Shown here one piece after another: positions 45,735 through 53,307 of a stretch of 55,960 nt of DNA (position 1 is its first letter; every line of letters begins with the position of its first letter). Where the stretch lies: NCBI RefSeq assembly GCF_005503365.1, contig NZ_SCML01000040.1, positions 1 through 55,960 on the forward strand. The letters are read 5' to 3'. The DNA is from Hydrogenophaga sp. 2FB (GTDB taxonomy: Bacteria > Pseudomonadota > Gammaproteobacteria > Burkholderiales > Burkholderiaceae_C). Under the pieces are notes generated by a model. The model was not told where the DNA came from, made no database searches, and saw only the letters and a program-made list of their open reading frames with translations. A program made the translations under genes and the position numbers.

Positions 45735-47402
45735 ATGCATCGAAATCCCTACCGGCATGGCCTGGAGCGTGTCGAGGCGAACCATGTGCCGCTCACGCCC
45801 CTCGGGTTCCTGGACCGCAGCGCGCAGGTGCATCCGCAGCGGGTCGCGCTGGTGCATGCAGGGCTGCGCCAGACCTGGGCGAAAACGCGGGAGCGGGCCT
45901 ACCGCCTGGCCAGCGCCCTGGTACGCCGCGGCGTGCAGCGCGGCGATACGGTCTCCGTGCTGGCGCCCAACACGCCTGCGATGCTGGAAGCGCATTTCGG
46001 CGTCCCTCTTTCCGGTGCGGTGCTCAACGCCATCAACTGCCGGCTGGATGCGCAGGGCATCGCCTTCATCCTGCGCCATGGGGAATCGCGGGTTCTGCTG
46101 GTGGACAGCGAGTTCTCGGCGCTCGCGGCACAAGCCGTTGCGATGCTGGAGCACGCGCCCTTGCTGATCCGGATCGATGATGTGGCGACACCCGCAGGCA
46201 CAACCACCGAAGGGCTGGATTACGAGACGCTGCTGGCCGAAGGGGACCCTGCATTCGACGGCGTCTGGCCGCAGGACGAGTGGGACCCCATCGCGCTCAA
46301 CTACACCTCAGGTACCACGGGAGACCCGAAAGGTGTCGTCCCGAGCCACCGGGGCACCTACCTGATGAGCCTGCTTCAGCTCACCGACTGGGCCGTTCCA
46401 CGGGCGCCCGTCTACTTGTGGACCTTGCCGATGTTCCACGCCAACGGCTGGTGCTTCACCTGGGCGATCACCGCGGCGGCGGGCACCCACGTGTGCTTGC
46501 GCAAGGTCAGCGCACAGACCATCTTCGACGCGATCGTGGAACACGGCGTGGACCATTTCTGTGCCGCGCCCACGGTGCTGGCCATGCTTGCCAACGCGAC
46601 ACCCGAGGAGCGCAAGCCGCTGCCGCGCCGGGTTCGCATCCTGACGGCGGGGTCGCCACCGCCCGCCGCGATCCTCCAGGCCATTGCCGCCATGGGGTTC
46701 GATGTTGACCACGTCTACGGCATCACCGAAATCTCGGGCACGCCGGTGAGCTGCGTCCGCCAGCCCGAGTGGGACGCGTTGCCGCCGGCCGATCGCGCGC
46801 GGCTGCAGGCGCGCCAGGGCGTGCGCGCGGCGGCACTGGAAGACCTGCGCGTCCTCGACCCCCAGACCCTGCGGGAAGTGCCGCACGATGGCGCCACGGC
46901 GGGCGAGATCATGGTCCGTGGCAACACGGTGATGAAGGGCTATCTGAAGAACCCCGAAGCCACCGCGCAAGCCTTCGCGGGCGGCTGGTTCCACACCGGC
47001 GACATCGCCGTCGTGCATCCGGATGGCTACCTCCAGATCACGGACCGCTCCAAGGACGTCATCATCTCGGGCGGCGAAAACATTTCATCGGTGGAGGTCG
47101 AGGACGTCCTGCACCGGCACCCCGCGGTGCTGCATGCCGCTGTGGTCGCCCAGCCGGACGAGCGCTGGGGTGAAGTGCCCTGCGCCTTCGTTGAACTCAA
47201 GCCCGGCGCGGATGTGGTCAGCGAGAGCGAACTGATCGGGTTCTGCCGCAGCCATCTGGCCCACTTCAAGTGCCCGCGCCGCGTGGTGTTCGATGCCCTT
47301 CCCAAGACGGCCACGGGCAAGATCCAGAAGTTCCGGTTGCGGGAGATCGCGGGCAGCCGCGATGCCATCACGCGGCTGGCCGGGCTGGCGGCGGACGTCT
47401 GA
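45735..47402 (+). CDS. Acyl-CoA synthetase (AMP-forming), AlkK/DmdB-like
   Basis: Adenylate-forming ligase of 555 residues. Motifs: LNYTSGTTGDPKGVVPSHRG near residue 190, GWFHTGDIAVVHPDGYLQI, SGGENISSVEVEDVLHRHP and the C-terminal catalytic Lys in PKTATGKIQKFRLRE. It resembles the medium-chain (AlkK) and methylmercaptopropionate (DmdB) group. In this operon it would activate the product of the nitroreductase branch or feed the crotonase. CTGGAGA lies nine bases before the ATG. Confidence 0.9.
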   Translation: MHRNPYRHGLERVEANHVPLTPLGFLDRSAQVHPQRVALVHAGLRQTWAKTRERAYRLASALVRRGVQRGDTVSVLAPNTPAMLEAHFGVPLSGAVLNAINCRLDAQGIAFILRHGESRVLLVDSEFSALAAQAVAMLEHAPLLIRIDDVATPAGTTTEGLDYETLLAEGDPAFDGVWPQDEWDPIALNYTSGTTGDPKGVVPSHRGTYLMSLLQLTDWAVPRAPVYLWTLPMFHANGWCFTWAITAAAGTHVCLRKVSAQTIFDAIVEHGVDHFCAAPTVLAMLANATPEERKPLPRRVRILTAGSPPPAAILQAIAAMGFDVDHVYGITEISGTPVSCVRQPEWDALPPADRARLQARQGVRAAALEDLRVLDPQTLREVPHDGATAGEIMVRGNTVMKGYLKNPEATAQAFAGGWFHTGDIAVVHPDGYLQITDRSKDVIISGGENISSVEVEDVLHRHPAVLHAAVVAQPDERWGEVPCAFVELKPGADVVSESELIGFCRSHLAHFKCPRRVVFDALPKTATGKIQKFRLREIAGSRDAITRLAGLAADV

Positions 47403-47417
47403 GCGGCGTCCCGCGCC

Positions 47418-48104
47418 TCATGCCTCGCGCGCCACGTCCTGCAGCACCTTGAGGTCAACCACCTCGATCGATCCGTAGCTGACACGGATGGCACCGCGTT
47501 CCTGCAACTCCTGCAAGGCCTTGTTGACCACCTGGCGGGACACGCCGCTGAGGCGCCCCAGCTCTTCCTGGGAGATCGTGATGCACCGCTCCGTGCTGGG
47601 GAACAGCGCGGGGTTGAAGAGGCCGGAGAGGCTGTAAGCCACTTGCGCCGTGGTGTCCCCCAAGCGGAAGTTCTGAACCAGCGCCACGTAGTGCCCCAGC
47701 CGTGCATTCAGGTGCGCGATCAACCAGAGCGCAAACGGGTGGCTTTCTTCCAGCAGCCGCAGAAAGGTGTCACGCGGCAGGAAGGCCACCCGGCTGTCGC
47801 GCAAGGCCACGACCTCGTAGGGCCTCAGCTCACCCTTGAGCACAGCGCCCTCGCCGAACCAGGCGCCGGCCGGCACGCTCGCAAAGCTGCTGCTCTTGCC
47901 GCCCTCCGAAATGTTCTCCAGCTTGAGCATGCCGCCGACCACACCGAGCCAATGCGCCGAGGGTGTGTGCCGCGCGCACACCGTGGTGCCTGCGGCAAAG
48001 GACACGATGGAGATCTCTTGGCGCACCCGACTGGCCTGCACGTCCGTCAGACAGGTCATCCAGGACGAGTGAGAAAGAAGGCGCTCCAACGGGTCTTCGG
48101 GCAT
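47418..48104 (-). CDS. Crp/Fnr-family transcriptional regulator 2
   Basis: A 228-residue regulator from ATG 48104 (a TTG at 48122 is possible but poorly placed). The N-terminal beta-roll has WFGEGAVLKGELRPYEVVAL, again without the Crp Arg-Ser pair, and the C-terminal HTH is SQEELGRLSGVSRQVVNKALQELQERG. It is a distant paralogue of regulator 1: both carry GLSRQRVN or GVSRQVVN in the recognition helix. It converges on the ligase gene with 15 bases between stops. Its own promoter has a palindrome in the spacer, so autorepression is likely. Confidence 0.85.
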   Translation of the reverse strand: MPEDPLERLLSHSSWMTCLTDVQASRVRQEISIVSFAAGTTVCARHTPSAHWLGVVGGMLKLENISEGGKSSSFASVPAGAWFGEGAVLKGELRPYEVVALRDSRVAFLPRDTFLRLLEESHPFALWLIAHLNARLGHYVALVQNFRLGDTTAQVAYSLSGLFNPALFPSTERCITISQEELGRLSGVSRQVVNKALQELQERGAIRVSYGSIEVVDLKVLQDVAREA

Positions 48105-48133
48105 GGCGGGCGGGCAAGGCAAGAGAGACCATG

Positions 48134-48162
48134 ATTCTCATGGGGATCGTCACCCATGCCAA
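48134..48162 (-). promoter_or_regulatory. Promoter of Crp/Fnr regulator 2 with embedded palindrome
   Basis: On the minus strand TTGGCA (48162-48157), a 17-base spacer and GAGAAT (48139-48134). The palindrome CATGGG-N8-CCCATG (48139-48158) fills the spacer and touches both hexamers. It has the same N8 spacing as the two operators inside the cassette but a different arm. Confidence 0.5.
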
Positions 48163-48169
48163 TAACCCC

Positions 48170-48186
48170 GGTGCGCTTCACACTTT
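48170..48186 (+). repeat. Direct repeat, right copy, attR-like
   Basis: Exact 17-base copy of the rnpB 3' end. It contains the stop codon of the convergent LysR gene (48178-48180). Confidence 0.75.
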
Positions 48187-49092
48187 TATTTCAAGACTTC
48201 GGTCGGCGTGAAACGCAATCAGCGCGTCGACCAGCGCCTGCGCGAACGCCGGCAGTGGCTCGCCTTCGCGCGAGATCACGAAACGCTCCCGCACCCGCCA
48301 GGCGTCCTTGAGTTCGACCTGCACGAGCGGCATGTCCACCAGATTGCGCCGGGCACTGCTGGCGGGGACGATGCCAATGCCCACACCGGTGCCGATCATG
48401 CGGCAGACCGCGTCGAAGTTGGAGAGCTGCACGCGGATGCGCATGGGCTTGCCGGTGCCAGCCGTGATCGACGCGAGAAACTCGGTGAGTGTGCTGCTGG
48501 GGTGCATGCCGACGAAGTCTTCGTCCAGCGTGTCGGCAAAGGCGATCTGCTTGCGGCGCGCAAAGCGGTGGCTGCGCGGCACGACCAGCACCAGGCGGTC
48601 GGTGCTGAAGTGGATGCTCCTGATGCCAGGTGCATCCACCCGGGCTGAGACGATGCCGAGATCGGCGCTGCAATCGAGCACGTCGATCAGGATCTCGGCG
48701 TTCTGGCGCTCCTGCAACTCCACGTTGACGCGCGGGTGCGTCTTGAGAAAACCCGGCAGCACCTGCGGCAGGATGTCGGTGAAGGCGGTGGTGTTGGCGT
48801 GCACCCGCACATGGCCGCGCAGGCCGCGCGAGTACTCGTTCAACTCCGCGCGCAAGGCCTCCGTCTGGCGCAGGATCGCGCGCGCGTGGTGCAGGAAGGC
48901 CTCGCCCGCTGGGGTGAGCTTCACACCCCGAGCCTTTCGAATCAGCAAAGGCACACCCGCCGCGTCTTCGAGCGCTTTCACGCGCGCGCTGGCCGCTGCC
49001 AGGGACAGGTGGCGTGCTTCGGCACCATGCGTGATGCTGGATTTTTGTGCGATCGCGATGAACAGGCGCAGGTCAACGGCATTGAAGTTCAT
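48178..49092 (-). CDS. LysR-family regulator of itaconate catabolism (ItcR/RipR-like)
   Basis: A 304-residue activator with the N-terminal HTH (LRLFIAIAQKSSITHGAEARH, LAAASARVKALEDAAG) and an effector domain with SADLGIVSARVD and GTGVGIGIVPASSARR. It is divergent from an ich-type gene with a T-N11-A palindrome between, which is the arrangement of ItcR in Pseudomonas and other proteobacteria, where itaconate is the inducer. ATG 49092 is preferred over the ATG nine bases earlier. The last codons lie inside the right direct repeat. Confidence 0.8.
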   Translation of the reverse strand: MNFNAVDLRLFIAIAQKSSITHGAEARHLSLAAASARVKALEDAAGVPLLIRKARGVKLTPAGEAFLHHARAILRQTEALRAELNEYSRGLRGHVRVHANTTAFTDILPQVLPGFLKTHPRVNVELQERQNAEILIDVLDCSADLGIVSARVDAPGIRSIHFSTDRLVLVVPRSHRFARRKQIAFADTLDEDFVGMHPSSTLTEFLASITAGTGKPMRIRVQLSNFDAVCRMIGTGVGIGIVPASSARRNLVDMPLVQVELKDAWRVRERFVISREGEPLPAFAQALVDALIAFHADRSLEIKV

Positions 49093-49107
49093 GGGCGGCA
49101 TTGTCCA

Positions 49108-49134
49108 CGAGGCTTCGGTAATTCCGAAGCCTCG
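49108..49134. promoter_or_regulatory. Palindromic LysR operator between lysR and ich
   Basis: CGAGGCTTCGG-TAATT-CCGAAGCCTCG, an 11-bp perfect inverted repeat with a T-N11-A core at 49115-49127 (TCGG-TAATT-CCGA). It lies 16 bases from the LysR start and 52 bases before the hydratase start. Confidence 0.65.
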
Positions 49135-49185
49135 GTCGGGAAATGGCGCATTGTGCGAAGGCGCCCGCGGGCGCACGATCCCGCC

Positions 49186-50064
49186 ATGGACACCACCAAC
49201 CACCGCATCACGCCTGCGGCATTGCAAGACCTGCGCGGCTGGATCGGCCGCGAAGAGACCTTCGACGACGACCTGAGCGCCGCCCCGGTGCGCGGTCTGG
49301 CCGCGACCCTCGATCTCGCGAACGTACCAGGCGAGCGCGGCGACGCGCTTCGGCCGCTCTGGCATTGGCTCTACTTTCTGCCGCGCGCGGCGCAATCGGA
49401 TCTGGGTGACGACGGGCATCCGCGCCTTGGTGGCTTTCTGCCACCGGTGCCTTTGCCGCGCCGCATGTGGGCCGGCGGCCGCCTGGAGTGGCACGCACCG
49501 CTGCGCGTGGGCGACGCGGTGCGGCGCACCTCGCGCATCGCCTCGGTGGCGCACAAGGCGGGCCGTTCTGGCGACCTCGTGTTCGTCACGGTGCGCCACG
49601 AGGTCTCGCGCGATGGCGCCGTGGCACTGACCGAAGAGCACGACATCGTCTACCGCGCGGCCGCGCAGCCGAGCGACCCGGTGCCCGCGCCACAACCGGC
49701 ACCCACCGACGCGGTGTGGTCGCGCGACATCCAGCCGGACCCGGTGCTGCTGTTTCGCTACTCCGCGCTCACCTTCAACGGCCACCGCATCCACTACGAC
49801 CGCAGTTACGTGACGGGCGTGGAAGGCTATTCGGGCCTGGTCGTGCACGGCCCCCTGATCGCCACGCTGCTGAGCGAGCTGGCGGTGCAGCAACGGCCCG
49901 ACGCCCATGTGCGCCGCTTCGCGTTCAAGGCCTTGCGTCCCACGTTGGATACCCACCCTTTTCGCGTGTGCGGCAAGCCGTCGGCCGATGGCCAGGGCGC
50001 GCAGCTCTGGGCGCAGGACCACGAAGGCGCGCTCACCATGCAGGCCGATGCTCAGTTCGCTTGA
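49186..50064 (+). CDS. ich: Itaconyl-CoA hydratase (MaoC/FAS1-like dehydratase family)
   Basis: Hydrates itaconyl-CoA to citramalyl-CoA. The 292-residue protein has a double hot-dog fold with an N-terminal FAS1-like dehydratase half and the C-terminal hydratase motif YSALTFNGHRIHYDRSYV, whose Asn, His and Asp are expected at the active site, then GLVVHGPLIATLL. The same family includes mesaconyl-C4-CoA hydratase, so the substrate is decided by context: LysR, acyl-CoA dehydrogenase, class III CoA-transferase and CitE-like lyase in one locus match the Pseudomonas itaconate operon. First gene of the operon. Confidence 0.82.
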   Translation: MDTTNHRITPAALQDLRGWIGREETFDDDLSAAPVRGLAATLDLANVPGERGDALRPLWHWLYFLPRAAQSDLGDDGHPRLGGFLPPVPLPRRMWAGGRLEWHAPLRVGDAVRRTSRIASVAHKAGRSGDLVFVTVRHEVSRDGAVALTEEHDIVYRAAAQPSDPVPAPQPAPTDAVWSRDIQPDPVLLFRYSALTFNGHRIHYDRSYVTGVEGYSGLVVHGPLIATLLSELAVQQRPDAHVRRFAFKALRPTLDTHPFRVCGKPSADGQGAQLWAQDHEGALTMQADAQFA

Positions 50065-50073
50065 AACCCATCC

Positions 50074-51243
50074 ATGAAAAATCAAATTCCCGCACCCGAC
50101 GCCTACCAGGACATCCGCGAGGCGATGCGCGACCTCTGCGGACGCTATGACGCCGCGTACTGGCAGGGCGTCGATGCCGCGCGCGGTTACCCCGAAGCCT
50201 TTGTCGACGCGCTCACGGCCGCCGGGTGGCTGGCCGCCATGATCCCGCAGGAATACGGCGGCTCGGGGCTCGGGCTGGCCGAAGCCTCCGTGGTGATGGA
50301 AGAGGTGAACCTCTCGGGGGGCAACGCGGGCTCGGTGCATGGGCAGATGTACAACATGGGCACGCTGTTGCGCCACGGCTCGCCCGAGCAGAAGCAGCAG
50401 TACCTGCCCGGCATCGCCAGCGGCCAGTTGCGGCTGCAGACCATGGCGGTGACCGAGCCCACCACCGGCACCGACACGACACAACTCAAGACCACGGCGG
50501 TGCGCAAGGGCGACCGCTACGTGGTCAACGGCCAGAAGGTGTGGATCTCGCGCATCCAGCATTCCGACCTGATGATCCTGCTCGCGCGCACCACGCCCTT
50601 GGCCGAGGTGAAGAAGAAGAGCGAGGGCATGAGCATCTTCATCGTCGACCTGCACAAGGCCATCGGAAGCGGCATGACGGTACGCCCGATCCCGAACATG
50701 GTGAACCACGAGACCAACGAGGTGTTCTTCGACAACCTCGAGATCCCGGCGAAGAACCTGATCGGCACCGAAGGGATGGGGTTCAAGTACATCCTCGACG
50801 GACTCAACGCCGAGCGCACGCTCATCGCGGCCGAGTGCATCGGCGACGCCTACTGGTTCGTGAACAAGGCGCGGGCCTACGCCAACGAGCGCATCGTGTT
50901 CAACCGCCCGATCGGGCAGAACCAGGGTGTGCAGTTTCCGATCGCCGATGCCTTCATCGAAACCGAAGCCGCGAACCTGATGCGCTGGAAGGCCTGCGCG
51001 CTGTTCGACGCGGGAAAGCCTTGCGGCGGGGAGGCGAACATGGCCAAGTACCTGGCCGCCAAGGCCTCGTGGGAGGCGGCCAACACCTGCCTGCAGACGC
51101 ACGGCGGCTTTGGTTTCGCGCACGAATACGACGTGGAGCGCAAATTCCGCGAGACCCGCCTCTACCAGGTGGCGCCGATCTCCACCAACCTCATCTATTC
51201 GTACGTGGCCGAGCACCTGCTGGGCCTGCCAAGGAGCTTCTGA
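50074..51243 (+). CDS. Acyl-CoA dehydrogenase of the itaconate cluster
   Basis: FAD enzyme of 389 residues, length and motifs typical: MAVTEPTTGTDTTQLKTTAV, NGQKVWISRIQHSDL and the C-terminal LQTHGGFGFAHEYDVERKFRE with RDTRLYQVAPISTNL-like flavin contact. It corresponds to PA0879 in the P. aeruginosa itaconate locus, whose precise role is unsettled; oxidation of methylsuccinyl-CoA to itaconyl- or mesaconyl-CoA is a reasonable guess. Starts ten bases after ich. Confidence 0.88.
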   Translation: MKNQIPAPDAYQDIREAMRDLCGRYDAAYWQGVDAARGYPEAFVDALTAAGWLAAMIPQEYGGSGLGLAEASVVMEEVNLSGGNAGSVHGQMYNMGTLLRHGSPEQKQQYLPGIASGQLRLQTMAVTEPTTGTDTTQLKTTAVRKGDRYVVNGQKVWISRIQHSDLMILLARTTPLAEVKKKSEGMSIFIVDLHKAIGSGMTVRPIPNMVNHETNEVFFDNLEIPAKNLIGTEGMGFKYILDGLNAERTLIAAECIGDAYWFVNKARAYANERIVFNRPIGQNQGVQFPIADAFIETEAANLMRWKACALFDAGKPCGGEANMAKYLAAKASWEAANTCLQTHGGFGFAHEYDVERKFRETRLYQVAPISTNLIYSYVAEHLLGLPRSF

Positions 51244-51244
51244 C

Positions 51245-52426
51245 ATGCCCCGTCCTCTCGATGGCATCACCGTGGTCTCGCTCGAGCACGCGATTGCCGC
51301 ACCGTTTTGCACACGGCAACTGGCCGACCTCGGCGCACGGGTGATCAAGGTGGAGCGCCCGGGCGGCGGGGATTTTGCGCGCGACTACGACCACCGCGTG
51401 AAAGGCCTGTCCTCGCATTTCGTGTGGGTGAACCGCTCCAAGGAAAGCCTGACGCTCGACCTCAAGCAGCCCGGCGCCTTCGCGGTGTTGATGGACTTGC
51501 TGAAGGACGCGGACGTCTTCGTGCAGAACCTCGCGCCCGGCGCCGCCGCGCGCATGGGCCTGGGCCACACCGCGCTGCAGGCGCTGAACCCGCGGCTGGT
51601 GTGCTGCGACATCTCGGGCTACGGCGAGGACGGGCCCTACCGCGACCGCAAGGCCTACGACCTGCTGATCCAGAGCGAAGCCGGTTTTCTGGACGTCACC
51701 GGCACGCCGGAAGAACCTTGCAAGGCCGGCAATTCGGTCGCCGACATCGCCGCCGGTATGTACGCGTACACCAACGTGCTCGCGGCGCTCATGCTGCGCC
51801 AACGCACGGGCGTGGGCTCGCACATCGACGTGTCCATGCTGGAGGCGCTGGGCGAGTGGATGGGCTTCCCGATGTACTACGCCTACGAAGACCAGCCCGC
51901 GCCCACGCGCAACGGGGCTTCGCACGCCACCATCTACCCCTATGGCCCGTTCCGCGCGGGCGATGGCAAGGACGTGATGCTGGGCCTGCAGAACGAGCGC
52001 GAATGGAAGGCGTTCTGCGACAAGGTATTGCAACAACCGCAGTTGGCCACCGACCCGCGCTTCGACCTGAACCCCAAGCGCAGCGAACGGCGCGACGAGC
52101 TGCGCGCCATCATCGAAGCGGCGTTTTCGGCCTTGTCCGCCGATCAGGTCGTCCAGCGGCTCGACAGCGCGCAGATCGCCAATGCCTACGTGAACCGCGT
52201 GGGCGATCTCTGGGCGCACCCGCAGTTGAAAGCACGCCAGCGCCTGCGCGCCGTGGGTTCGCCCGTGGGCGAGCTGCAGGCGTTCCTGCCGCCCGGGGTG
52301 AACGACAGCTTCGACTACCGGATGGACGCGGTGCCCGGCATCGGCGAACACAGCGAGGCGATCCTGCGCGGCCTGGGCCGCACGGACGGCGACATCGCCG
52401 CGCTGCGCATGGCGGGAGCGGTCTGA
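51245..52426 (+). CDS. ict: Itaconate CoA-transferase (CaiB/BaiF family III)
   Basis: Transfers CoA from succinyl-CoA or a related donor to itaconate. The 393-residue protein has the family III N-terminus LDGITVVSLEHAIAAPFCTRQLADLGARVIKVE split by short variation, the catalytic Asp region AYDLLIQSEAGFLDVTG, and GNSVADIAAGMYAYTNVLAAL. Mesaconate transferases of the same family exist; the locus favours itaconate. ATG 51245 is one base after the dehydrogenase stop; the longer open frame is out of phase. Confidence 0.83.
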   Translation: MPRPLDGITVVSLEHAIAAPFCTRQLADLGARVIKVERPGGGDFARDYDHRVKGLSSHFVWVNRSKESLTLDLKQPGAFAVLMDLLKDADVFVQNLAPGAAARMGLGHTALQALNPRLVCCDISGYGEDGPYRDRKAYDLLIQSEAGFLDVTGTPEEPCKAGNSVADIAAGMYAYTNVLAALMLRQRTGVGSHIDVSMLEALGEWMGFPMYYAYEDQPAPTRNGASHATIYPYGPFRAGDGKDVMLGLQNEREWKAFCDKVLQQPQLATDPRFDLNPKRSERRDELRAIIEAAFSALSADQVVQRLDSAQIANAYVNRVGDLWAHPQLKARQRLRAVGSPVGELQAFLPPGVNDSFDYRMDAVPGIGEHSEAILRGLGRTDGDIAALRMAGAV

Positions 52427-52427
52427 A

Positions 52428-53276
52428 ATGAGCCTCACATCCGCGCGCAGCTTTCTGTTCGTGCCCGCGTCACGCCCGGAGCGGTTTGCCAAGGCGCTGG
52501 GGAGCGGGGCGGACTGCGTGGTCATCGACCTGGAAGACGCGGTCGTGCCGTCCGACAAAGACCGCGCGCGCGCCTTGCTGGCCGATGCGCTGCAGGCGTT
52601 CGACGCGTCTCGGCTCGGCCGAACCCTGGTCCGCATCAACGCGGCCGAGACCGAATGGCACGCCGCGGATTTGCAGGCCATTGCCGCAGGGTGTGCCAGT
52701 GGCTTGTGCGGTGTGATGGCCCCGAAGGCGGAGTCGGTCGAAACCTTGAGGGCGGTGGCATCCGCGCTAGGTCCCTCGGCCTCGCTCGTGCCGCTGGTGG
52801 AGTCGCTCGCCGGACTGGATGCCCTGCGCGAGATCGCTCGGGCCCCGCAGGTTCGCCGCCTCGCGTTCGGGCACATCGATTTCCAGCTGGATCTCGGCAT
52901 GCGGTGCACGCCCGACGAACCCGAACTCGCGGCGGTGCGCTTCCAGTTCGTGGCCGCGTCGCGGCGCGCGGCGCTGGCCGCGCCGATCGATGGCGTCACG
53001 GTGAATGTCTCGGATTCGGCGCGTCTGCGGCACGATGCCTTGCGCGCGCGCGCCATGGGCTTTGGCGCCAAGCTGTGCATCCATCCCTCGCAGGCCGACG
53101 CCGTGAACGCGGCGTTCACACCCGCTGCCGCGGAGGTCGACTGGGCGCGCCGCGTCGTGCAGGCGGCGCAGGCCAGCGGCGGGGCCGTGATCCAGGTGGA
53201 CGGCAAGATGGTGGATCTGCCCGTCATCCGGTTGGCGCAACAGACACTGGCGCAAGCCTCTGCCGCCGGCGAATGA
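52428..53276 (+). CDS. ccl: Citramalyl-CoA lyase (CitE/HpcH family)
   Basis: Cleaves citramalyl-CoA to acetyl-CoA and pyruvate, the last step of itaconate use. The 282-residue protein has RSFLFVPASRPERFAKALG, VVIDLEDAVVPSDKDRAR, the Arg in LVRIN and the metal-binding Glu and Asp positions in LVPLVESLAGL and AFGHIDFQLDLG. The CSIHPSQ-like segment KLCIHPSQADAVN near the C-terminus is typical of CitE. Follows ict by one base and ends the operon at a large hairpin. Confidence 0.85.
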   Translation: MSLTSARSFLFVPASRPERFAKALGSGADCVVIDLEDAVVPSDKDRARALLADALQAFDASRLGRTLVRINAAETEWHAADLQAIAAGCASGLCGVMAPKAESVETLRAVASALGPSASLVPLVESLAGLDALREIARAPQVRRLAFGHIDFQLDLGMRCTPDEPELAAVRFQFVAASRRAALAAPIDGVTVNVSDSARLRHDALRARAMGFGAKLCIHPSQADAVNAAFTPAAAEVDWARRVVQAAQASGGAVIQVDGKMVDLPVIRLAQQTLAQASAAGE

Positions 53277-53281
53277 CCAAA

Positions 53282-53303
53282 GGCGGCGCGTGCACGCGCC
53301 GCC
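53282..53303. terminator. Long GC hairpin between convergent ccl and GAF genes
   Basis: GGCGGCGCGTG / CACGCGCCGCC is a perfect 11-bp dyad. Read on the minus strand it is followed by TTTGG, so it may end the GAF gene transcript; on the plus strand there is no T-run. Confidence 0.6.
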
Positions 53304-53307
53304 GCAC

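Larger units (their letters stand above)
41946..48186. mobile_element. Putative genomic cassette bounded by direct repeats at the 3' end of rnpB
   Basis: The 17-base sequence ggtgcgcttcacacttt, made of the last P1 strand of rnpB and five following bases, occurs at both ends (41946-41962 and 48170-48186). After one extra T at the right copy, ATTT also matches. Integrative elements that insert at the 3' end of an RNA gene restore it and leave such a duplication. Inside are seven metabolic and regulatory genes and no integrase, so the element would be a decayed or non-autonomous island. The mechanism is inference; the repeat itself is seen. Confidence 0.5.

Noticed and set aside
41990..48162. 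Integrase or transposase inside the rnpB-linked cassette
   Set aside because: All frames between the direct repeats were read; every plausible gene is metabolic or regulatory. Mobility must be past or supplied in trans.
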